A stretch of DNA of 45,783 nt from an uncultured Caulobacterales bacterium. GTDB lineage: Bacteria > Pseudomonadota > Alphaproteobacteria > Caulobacterales > Maricaulaceae. The stretch is taken from the NCBI GenBank assembly GCA_937923115.1, contig CAKZTE010000096.1:1-45783 (forward strand). Reading direction: 5' to 3'. The position numbers and the translations under genes are program-made. The notes under the pieces are model-generated. The model had not been told where the DNA came from, did no database searches, and saw nothing but the letters and a program-made list of their open reading frames with translations. Below are positions 20,060-27,921 of this stretch, in pieces. Numbering within the stretch: the first letter of the stretch is position 1; the number at the start of each line of letters is the position of its first letter.

Positions 20060-20164
20060 AGTCTATTCCATGAAGCCGCGCCGCGTCTGGCGGTGCGCTT
20101 AAACAACAACTAAAGGCCCGCCAAAAGGCGCAGACGTGGCCAATCACAGTCGCTGCTAGGACTA

Positions 20165-20372
20165 CTCCTAATCCGGCATGGCTGAACCCGGCCACCGGAT
20201 GAACGACGCGATGGCAGGTTTCCTGACTTACCGCTTAGCGCTTGCGCCGCCTTCCCAAAACACAAAAGCGTTTCAGTGGCATAGGGCGTAAGCATACGGC
20301 TTACAGTTACGGGCATAGTGCCAGGTTCTCACTGGCTTCCCTTTTCACTCCTATTACAGAGCACCATCTAAT
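20165..20372 (-). ncRNA. Cobalamin riboswitch
   Basis: Minus strand reads AAAAGGGAAGCCAGTGAGAACCTGGCAC, then TATGCCACTGAAA, then TAAGTCAGGAAACCTGCC (B12-box elements in the expected order). Confidence 0.93.
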
Positions 20373-20584
20373 TTTCGCTATGAAAGATAAGCCGTAACCT
20401 GTCAATTCATGTTTATGTGGCGTGGCGAAATTAACTCAAGCTTGAGACTTAAGAGACAGTGAAGACAACTTTTAGTCTACTCAGATTCGATCAATTATGC
20501 TGAGTATTAGCAGATTCAATCGTTTTAAAGCGTTAACTTTACGTTAAATCATGATAGAAATGGCGGTAATTGGGGACACAAAGA

Positions 20585-22213
20585 ATGCCGCTTTCTCATA
20601 GACGCCAAACAGTTGACCTTGAAAGCATAGAGGCCGTCATCAGTGATGTTAAGGCGTCGCGGTGTTTTGGGAAATCCTCCCGTCAGCTAAAACTATTTGA
20701 ATATTTATTAACCCGCTCCGTCTCAGGAAAGTCCTCTGAGATAACCCAATATTCTGTCGCGCTAGATGTTCTAGACCGGCCCGAAAGTTTTGACCCCACA
20801 ACAGATAGTATTGTTCGCGTAGAGCTTCATCGTCTGCGCGCCAATTTAAAGGTCTATAATAACTCAACTGGCGCAGGTTATCATATCACCGTCCCGCCTT
20901 CGAGTTTCGATATTGTCATAGAGCCACGCCGCCAATCTCTTTTATCAAAATGGTCTTTGAAATCTTGGCCTATTGTCGGGGCTTTGGTTTTGGGTGCTGC
21001 TGCGATTGGTTATGGGTTTAGCGCATTACAGCCTTCCGCTTCGCAATTTTCGGCAAGCTGCTCTGCGCTCAAACCTAATCTCAAAATTACCTATGACGGG
21101 GACTCGTCCGATGCTCAAGAGTATATTGGCAGCGTCTTGCGCTCGACTCTGTCGCAGCATACGGGCCTGAATATTCTTGAGGCTACGCAGGATTGCAGGG
21201 CAGAGGCGGCCCCTCTATTTGATGTGCAATACACCATCATCCAGCAAGAGAGCCTGTTTAACCTCGCGATTAAAGTGCTCAATGTTGAAAAAAATGAGAT
21301 CGTAGAATCGCGCCATATCGTGGGTACGATTGATGACACCCAAAAAGACACGGCGCTTTATTATAAACTTGTGGAAACCGCCAATGGGCTCGCCATGCCA
21401 AGCGGAACATTGGCCCGCTATGCCGCGAGGGGCCGCTGGAGTTTGCCTGAAGCGCAAGCAAGTTATGCCTGCTTAGTGGCGATGTACGACTCTTATGCAG
21501 GCGAAATTGACCAAGAATTTGAAACAATCCATGAATGCCTCGAGACATCTGTACAGAGCGGTTTTGCGCCGCTCGATAATGTCGGGGCCTTAGCCTCGAG
21601 TTATCTGGATCAATACCGCAATCAGCGTCGGTCAAACGAAAGCGATCCCCTCGCCGCGGCTAAGGCGCTTTTTGAAGCGCATGGTGATGGCTGGATTGAA
21701 AGTAATGAATTTGCGATTGCGAAAATCTATTACGAAGCGGATCGGCCAGAATTCAACGCCGAGAGAATGGAATTTGTTCTAGCAGCGTCTGAGGCGAAAT
21801 TTAATACAAATCCGCAGGTTCTCTTTATGATTGCGGCGAATTATGGTTACGCGCTGGGGCAGTGGGACAAAGCTAAAGCTTTGTCAGATTACGCAAAACG
21901 TATTTATGACATTAGAGACCAGTCCATATTTGAGATTGATGCGTCTCACGCGATTGTCACCCAGGCTTCTGGCGCGGCCTTTGAGCATTGCTATAAATTT
22001 TATTCGGAAAGTTCCGTGTTTGTGAATATAGTCGTAAACGCTTGCGCGCGTTTGGATGAGAATGATGCTTGGCTTAAAGTGACAGAAGATAATCTTGTGC
22101 GCTCTGGCATGAGCGAATTTTCTGACAGGATAGGCTATATGGATAAACATGTTCATGACCCAGTGTTTATGACCCGTCTTAAAACGATTCTCGCGGATGA
22201 TTCTGGCGATTAG
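20585..22213 (+). CDS. Winged-helix-like DNA-binding domain, TM helix, TPR-like C-terminal region
   Basis: SRQLKLFEYLLTRSVSGKSSEITQYSVALDVLDRPESFDPTTDSIVRVELHRLRANLKVY resembles the N-terminal winged-helix family; TM WPIVGALVLGAAAIGYGFSAL; ATG at 20585 preferred over TTG at 20570. Confidence 0.75.
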   Translation: MPLSHRRQTVDLESIEAVISDVKASRCFGKSSRQLKLFEYLLTRSVSGKSSEITQYSVALDVLDRPESFDPTTDSIVRVELHRLRANLKVYNNSTGAGYHITVPPSSFDIVIEPRRQSLLSKWSLKSWPIVGALVLGAAAIGYGFSALQPSASQFSASCSALKPNLKITYDGDSSDAQEYIGSVLRSTLSQHTGLNILEATQDCRAEAAPLFDVQYTIIQQESLFNLAIKVLNVEKNEIVESRHIVGTIDDTQKDTALYYKLVETANGLAMPSGTLARYAARGRWSLPEAQASYACLVAMYDSYAGEIDQEFETIHECLETSVQSGFAPLDNVGALASSYLDQYRNQRRSNESDPLAAAKALFEAHGDGWIESNEFAIAKIYYEADRPEFNAERMEFVLAASEAKFNTNPQVLFMIAANYGYALGQWDKAKALSDYAKRIYDIRDQSIFEIDASHAIVTQASGAAFEHCYKFYSESSVFVNIVVNACARLDENDAWLKVTEDNLVRSGMSEFSDRIGYMDKHVHDPVFMTRLKTILADDSGD

Positions 22214-22308
22214 ACCTCTGTTAAAAACACTACTTTAAATTTTATTGTTGACTTTCTTAAGGTTGTAATCATATCTATGACTGCAATCATAAATAGAAAG
22301 GTAAAATT

Positions 22309-22563
22309 ATGAAACTGCTATATCTTACAACCACTGCTATAACTCTTGGTGCTTTTGGCACCGCTCACGCTGAAACCCCTTCAGTCACCACTCTGTCTAC
22401 GGCGCAGTTCACGCAAATGCAGGAGGCGGTGCAAACGGCTTCATCGGCGATTGGTCTTCACACAGGTGACTTTCAAATCAATACACGAGCCGCAAAAACG
22501 CAGCACATGTATAAAGGCGACGGCGCGTCATTGATGTTCACTATCCGTCGTCATAGAGACTAG
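22309..22563 (+). CDS. Small exported protein of unknown function (84 aa)
   Basis: Signal peptide MKLLYLTTTAITLGAFGTAHA; AGAAAGGT upstream of the ATG. Confidence 0.6.
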   Translation: MKLLYLTTTAITLGAFGTAHAETPSVTTLSTAQFTQMQEAVQTASSAIGLHTGDFQINTRAAKTQHMYKGDGASLMFTIRRHRD

Positions 22564-22571
22564 AGAGACCA

Positions 22572-23603
22572 TTGTTCTTATCTTACGATACTGTTGAAGC
22601 TTTCGCTGTGAAGCGAAATCCTTCGATGAGCTTTCCATTCTTGAAAGAGAATGGGGAGCTCCTTTCCGTTTGCGCCAATGCGGCCGTTCTTATTGAACCC
22701 AGAGCGTTGGAACTTTACATGAATTTCTACGACAATGCGGTGAAGCTGACCGAGCGCTATCCCCAATATTACCGTTTTACGTTGGGAATGGTTCTGGACC
22801 TTGAACTGGGCGGCATTGTTGGGGATCAGGGACAAAGGCTCGCGCGTTATATTGCCCAAGAAAACTATGTCCGCTTTGATACATCAGATGTCAGAAAGCT
22901 CGAAACCCTCTCTATGCTCCGTCAAGCGGGCCAGATGTCTCAAGAAAACGAAACACTCTATGAGGATATAGTCGGACGCATTGATGACTTTGTGCAAAAT
23001 CCCGCTTGGTATACAAAATTCAATAAGCCCCTATTCTATGACCTGACTCATATCATCTTTTTCCTGACAGATTATGGAAAGCAGCCAAACCCGCTGCAAA
23101 GCGATCTGAACGCCTGCCTTATGCACATGGGGACTTTAGCCTTGCTTGATAATGATGCCGATCTGTTATCAGAGATTTGTGTGTGTCTTTTATATATCGG
23201 GCGCCCTGTTCCTGAGTATTGGGATGCCTACCTTACGCAATATAGCCGCGCAATTCGAATTACCTATGACGGCACTGTTGCTTCGGCGCTGAATCCGAAT
23301 GTTGACGAATATCACATTTATCTGGTCCTCAATGCTTATCATGCTGTACGGGGACGGCCGGTTTTCCAAACACGGTTTCGCGGCCGCGCCCCAAGCTTCT
23401 CGCTTCCGCAGGCCCAGCCCACAGTGCTGGAAAAACTCTCTCATTTCTCGCACCAGCAGCATTTCGCCGCTAAGCGCCGCCCGGAACCTTTGGGTAAATT
23501 TGTTACGACTTTGGACAAGACCGACTATTGTCATTGGCAAAGCACATTGGCGTCTTCCAAAAACGGACAAGACCTTATCGAGGCTTTCTCAGGTCTGTCT
23601 TAG
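22572..23603 (+). CDS. Hypothetical protein (343 aa)
   Basis: Long ORF with TTG start 9 nt after the previous stop; AGAGAG upstream. Confidence 0.75.
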   Translation: MFLSYDTVEAFAVKRNPSMSFPFLKENGELLSVCANAAVLIEPRALELYMNFYDNAVKLTERYPQYYRFTLGMVLDLELGGIVGDQGQRLARYIAQENYVRFDTSDVRKLETLSMLRQAGQMSQENETLYEDIVGRIDDFVQNPAWYTKFNKPLFYDLTHIIFFLTDYGKQPNPLQSDLNACLMHMGTLALLDNDADLLSEICVCLLYIGRPVPEYWDAYLTQYSRAIRITYDGTVASALNPNVDEYHIYLVLNAYHAVRGRPVFQTRFRGRAPSFSLPQAQPTVLEKLSHFSHQQHFAAKRRPEPLGKFVTTLDKTDYCHWQSTLASSKNGQDLIEAFSGLS

Positions 23604-23656
23604 AGCGATCAGACTTGCTTAGAGCGACCAGACTTGCTTAGAGCGATCAGACTTGG
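23600..23656. repeat. Three direct tandem copies of a 19-bp unit, TTAGAGCGAYCAGACTTGS
   Basis: Copies at 23600-23618, 23619-23637, 23638-23656; they differ at two positions. Confidence 0.97.
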
Positions 23657-23745
23657 GCTAAGGCGGGCGCTTCCTGCTATCCTAAGTTCTTTCTCCTATT
23701 TACATCTCTTGCACTGGGGTTAAACTCAGGCGGGGGAGTATTTAG

Positions 23746-25251
23746 ATTACGGCGCAATATAGATACGCAGGTTTTTTGTCATATGCGCATGCCGATGCGG
23801 ATATTGCCGCGCGACTGCATAGAGCCATAGAGACGTACCGCGTTCCTAAAACTCTTACGGCACGCGGTAAGAAAAAACTCGCGCCGATTTTTCGCGATAC
23901 CGCGGAACTCACGGCGCATCATAATCTGTCTGAGAAAATCCGAGAGGCCGTAAACCGCTCGCGATTTTTGATTGTATTGTGCTCGCCAGCCGCAAAGATA
24001 TCTCACTGGGTCAATGAAGAAGTGCGGCTATTTAGAAAAATTCACGGCGATGAAGCAGTGCTGTGCGTGCTGGCGACCGGAACGCCTGAGACCTCTTTCC
24101 CTCCAGCTCTGACGGAGGGCGGGCGCGAACCGCTCGCCGCGAACCTCTCGGGCGGGAAGGATAGTTTTCGTCTCGGCGTGACGCAATTGGCCGCCGCCAT
24201 GCTCGGAGTTGGACTAGACGCGCTTATACAGCGAGAAGAACAGAGGCGCAGAAACAGATTATGGCTAATAACCTCCAGCTCTGTGCTGTTCTCTGCTATT
24301 ATGGGCGGTATGGCCTTTACCGCTGTGAAGGCGCAAAATGCAGCGGAGACAAGCCGCAGCGAAGCCGAGAAGATGGTTGAGTTCATGCTTACAGATTTAC
24401 GGCAGGATTTAGCGCCAATCGGAAAGCTAGATATTCTGAATAATGTCGGAAGCCGCGCCGCTGAATATTATAATGCTATTCCGAATGCCAATATGGATGA
24501 CGACCGGTTGGCACGGGAAGCGCGCGCTCGGCATTTGCTGGCGGAAGTTGCTCTGGATCAGGGAGATATCGCCAAAGCCGAAGCTGAAATAGAAGCCGCT
24601 TATCTTGCAACCCAAGAGGTCTTGCGGCGTAATCCAAAACAAACCGGGCCCCTTTTTGCTCACGCACAAAGTGCTTATTGGCAAGGTGAGCTGCGACGCC
24701 GTGCAAAAAAGTACCCGCAGATCATCCCATATTGGCAAGAGTACGAAGCTTTAAGCGCTCAACTGCACGGCCATAATCCAGACAATGTTGACTGGATAAA
24801 GGAGGCGGCCTTCGCGCAAAATAATTTAGGCTTCGCCCTAAGACAGCTCAAGGAGTACGATAAGGCGCTCGTGCATTACGAAGCCTCTACAGAATTGTTC
24901 AAGCGCGCATTAAGCCTTTCACCGGGGGATAGTCTTATCTCTTTTGAGCTCGCCAACGTTCTTGCAGGCGCTTCACTATTGGCTTCTAATCTTGGCCAGC
25001 ATCGCGCAGCAAAATCATATCGTCTTGAGCAAATTGAGATTTATGAGGCCCTCCTTTTGGATGACCCAAAGAATTATCCGCTTCTATTTCGCAAAGCCCA
25101 ATCCATGCGGGTTTTCTTTGAAAATTTTGAACCCGATGAAAGCGTGCGGGCGGCGGGTTTAAACGAGGTGAAATCTCAGCTCCGTTTACTCATTGAGCAT
25201 GATGCCAATAACATTTTATGGAACCAAGAATATGAGATGATTAAACCTTAG
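23746..25251 (+). CDS. TIR domain, TM, TPR protein; probable ATT start at 23746 (ORF track starts at TTG 23776)
   Basis: YAGFLSYAHADADIAARLHRAIETYRVP, FRDTAELTAHHNLSEKIREAVNRSRFLIVLCSPAAKISHWVNEEV; TM LWLITSSSVLFSAIMGGMAF; TPR-like helices. Confidence 0.88.
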   Translation: MTAQYRYAGFLSYAHADADIAARLHRAIETYRVPKTLTARGKKKLAPIFRDTAELTAHHNLSEKIREAVNRSRFLIVLCSPAAKISHWVNEEVRLFRKIHGDEAVLCVLATGTPETSFPPALTEGGREPLAANLSGGKDSFRLGVTQLAAAMLGVGLDALIQREEQRRRNRLWLITSSSVLFSAIMGGMAFTAVKAQNAAETSRSEAEKMVEFMLTDLRQDLAPIGKLDILNNVGSRAAEYYNAIPNANMDDDRLAREARARHLLAEVALDQGDIAKAEAEIEAAYLATQEVLRRNPKQTGPLFAHAQSAYWQGELRRRAKKYPQIIPYWQEYEALSAQLHGHNPDNVDWIKEAAFAQNNLGFALRQLKEYDKALVHYEASTELFKRALSLSPGDSLISFELANVLAGASLLASNLGQHRAAKSYRLEQIEIYEALLLDDPKNYPLLFRKAQSMRVFFENFEPDESVRAAGLNEVKSQLRLLIEHDANNILWNQEYEMIKP

Positions 25252-25265
25252 CCTAACGTCGTGGC

Positions 25266-25892
25266 CTAATTTCCTTGATCTGTACCATCGTTATTTGTAC
25301 CGGGATCAATGATAATTGGCGTTTCCATTGCAATGCCGTCAATCATTTGGGAAATAGTCACATGAAGGTTAAATTTTAGGCCTTCAGGGTTACTGCGGCA
25401 GCGATTGGCCAATAGCAGGTAATTTCTGTCATTGAGCGTGCAAATTTTCTCAAAGTTTCTGAGTAAATCATCCCGATCATTCTCTGTGCTATATTGCTGC
25501 CCTTTAGAGAATTTCCAATTATCTCGAGGGAGATGAAATAACACCCAAACATGTTTGTTCATGTTTAAATCAAGCGGTGTTGGAAGCGGGCCTTCCTTCG
25601 AGTCGCCTTCTTTGAAGTAGCTAATGTAGTCATCAAAGACGCTTTGTACATCAAAGGGATTAAGATGTGTGTTTGACATAAAGTCTGGAATTTCGTCTTT
25701 ACAGTTTTCAAAAACATGTTCGACTTTATCCGCTTTAATGCGGTTACGGGTGAGTTCGCCGTCGCGGTTAATATTAATGGCAACAGGCAGGAGAATGGGT
25801 GTCGGACCGGGACGGTCCTTTTGATATTCATCCCAATCTTTGAGATAACGCTGATTGGGGTTGATGGTCTTTTTTGATGTTGGTCTGGACAT
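25266..25892 (-). CDS. Hypothetical protein (208 aa)
   Basis: Intact ORF, co-oriented with and 76 bp downstream of the protease gene. Confidence 0.7.
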   Translation of the reverse strand: MSRPTSKKTINPNQRYLKDWDEYQKDRPGPTPILLPVAININRDGELTRNRIKADKVEHVFENCKDEIPDFMSNTHLNPFDVQSVFDDYISYFKEGDSKEGPLPTPLDLNMNKHVWVLFHLPRDNWKFSKGQQYSTENDRDDLLRNFEKICTLNDRNYLLLANRCRSNPEGLKFNLHVTISQMIDGIAMETPIIIDPGTNNDGTDQGN

Positions 25893-25968
25893 GTGGGTCT
25901 CCCATTTCGATGGTCTTAAGTTAATGCGGTCTGTTTAAGGGAGTTCAGTTTTTTGTCTGTGACCAGAA

Positions 25969-27789
25969 TCACGCGCGGCCCCCGAAAGACTTCAGGCTCG
26001 GATGCTCGGTAAGCTGCGCGATTGCCATGGCAAGATTAGCGGCTTCTTGTTTGTTAAAGATTTTGAAACCCGCAAAATGAACTCCCAAGAGATCTCCTGT
26101 TTCTATATCAAGAATGGGCGATCCCGAATTACCGCTTAGCGTTGACGCATTATGGCAAATCGCCTGCATTGGAAACCGTGTGGTCTCATCCTGGTCAATA
26201 AAAGCCTGTACGCCGTAAGGGTTTTCGTTATCCGTCGAATGTCGAAAAATGCGTCCTTGGCTGATGCGCTTAACGGCAAAGACGGGGTCCTCTTCAAAGG
26301 CCGCCAAGATATCTGGGTCATCAGGCTCATGGGTGTCGGGATAGCCAATGACGGCAATAGCGCGTCCGTCTAGCGTCTGGGTTGGAATAGACACGCGGTC
26401 GATTGGCGTTCGATTCTTTACAGAGCGGGCGAGCGTATAAATCGCAATATCCAGACCCTTAATCAGTAAAGGCGGCTGCCCGTTAAAGGGTATAAAATCA
26501 GAGGCATCCTTATCTTTCTCCGCGATAAATTCAATACCGCCGCAATCCTCTTCACTCGTCAGATAATGCCCGTAAAAACCGTGTACATGACGGTTGGTCA
26601 TGACGTGGTCGGGCGTAATTAAAAACCCTGTGCCAAATGAATAATCCTGGGCAGAGGGCACGCCCTCTTGCGCGTATCCAATACGTCCCGTTGCATGATA
26701 GGCAGGGCGTAAGACCTTAAACGGCCCCGTGAGCATTTGCAGATTAGACGCTGTTAATTGCCCCGCAGGGCTAAGCGGCGCCGCGACATTCGCGGCATGA
26801 AGGGGGCTGCCAGGGAAAATGACGCCGCCATTTTCTGGCCTCTTAGATAAATTAGAGGGGCGCTTTTGCACGCGCCCTAATGACCTTTGTAGTGGTAAAC
26901 CCTTGGCGCCATGGGGCAGCGGCGCTTTAGGCCGCCTCAAGGATAGCGTCCCAAGACCTATCGCGAGCAGGCCTAACGCGGCCGCAGCAATTATCCATAT
27001 AAGGCTGCTGCCTGAAGGTTCCGCCGGGCCCGTTGTCTGGGCCCCGCCCGTACTGCTGCTCTCGCCGCTGTCCGCGCCACTGCTTAAAGGAGGGAGGTTA
27101 ATGAGGCTTGAGCAGGGCAAGGTGTAAATTGCGTATCGCGCATCACCCCAACTGCCCGGTAACATTAAAAGCTTTGGATCTTGACCCTTTGGTATTGTGG
27201 TGAAAAACTCTGCGAAGGGATAAGTCTCTTGTCCCTTAAAAGGTTTGCCGTCACGCGGGCTTGTTGACTTTATTATCCTTTCTGGCGGCGAAAGCGAGGC
27301 CATTATTTCGGCCCAATGGGCGGGGTCCAAAGGCTCCCCATTTGCAGGACCAAAAAAATCTGCAGTCATTGACGCATAAGCCGCCGTAAAATCACCCTGT
27401 CCAGAGATAACGCTTTTATCAGCCCACACCCGTCCCGCGAGACCTGGCGTAAAAAAGATATCCATGCTGCCGCCGCGATTGAACTCTTCTTGTAAGGTTT
27501 CGCTAACCTGTTGCCGCCATGTAATGAACCGCACAGAACAGTCATTAATTTCTTCCCGGGACGTATTAATGTTAAAGTTAAACAGCGCAGGATTATCCGC
27601 GCGCGTTCTAAAATTCTCTGGGTCGCTATACTTAAGGCTCAGCCTATCGCCTTGCTGCTGTAGGACAATAAAATCATATCCCGCGATAATTTCGGCTTTT
27701 ACTTGTCTGGTTATAGGTTCAGCCTGAACCACCGCGTGTAGCCATCCGGCCGCAATCACGGCAATAACCCTCATATAGTTGAATTTCAT
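25969..27789 (-). CDS. Membrane-anchored trypsin-like serine protease
   Basis: Signal peptide; TM SLIWIIAAAALGLLAIGLGTL; triad motifs MTNRHVHG (His), GLDIAIYTL (Asp), LSGNSGSPI (Ser). Confidence 0.88.
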   Translation of the reverse strand: MKFNYMRVIAVIAAGWLHAVVQAEPITRQVKAEIIAGYDFIVLQQQGDRLSLKYSDPENFRTRADNPALFNFNINTSREEINDCSVRFITWRQQVSETLQEEFNRGGSMDIFFTPGLAGRVWADKSVISGQGDFTAAYASMTADFFGPANGEPLDPAHWAEIMASLSPPERIIKSTSPRDGKPFKGQETYPFAEFFTTIPKGQDPKLLMLPGSWGDARYAIYTLPCSSLINLPPLSSGADSGESSSTGGAQTTGPAEPSGSSLIWIIAAAALGLLAIGLGTLSLRRPKAPLPHGAKGLPLQRSLGRVQKRPSNLSKRPENGGVIFPGSPLHAANVAAPLSPAGQLTASNLQMLTGPFKVLRPAYHATGRIGYAQEGVPSAQDYSFGTGFLITPDHVMTNRHVHGFYGHYLTSEEDCGGIEFIAEKDKDASDFIPFNGQPPLLIKGLDIAIYTLARSVKNRTPIDRVSIPTQTLDGRAIAVIGYPDTHEPDDPDILAAFEEDPVFAVKRISQGRIFRHSTDNENPYGVQAFIDQDETTRFPMQAICHNASTLSGNSGSPILDIETGDLLGVHFAGFKIFNKQEAANLAMAIAQLTEHPSLKSFGGRA

Positions 27790-27921
27790 GTGTCTGCTCC
27801 CCCAAAACTACACATACAGATTGACAGGAGAGTATCCATAAGAAAAGTAGAACTACCATGACGGCCATCACGTTGGTGGCTGGAATTTAAATATAGAAGA
27901 TGAAGCAGGGCACTTTATCTT

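Noticed and set aside
19977-20195. Minus-strand 72-aa ORF starting in the riboswitch leader (possible leader peptide)
   Set aside because: GTG start lies in the conserved riboswitch 3' hairpin and the ORF overlaps the receptor start; probably chance.
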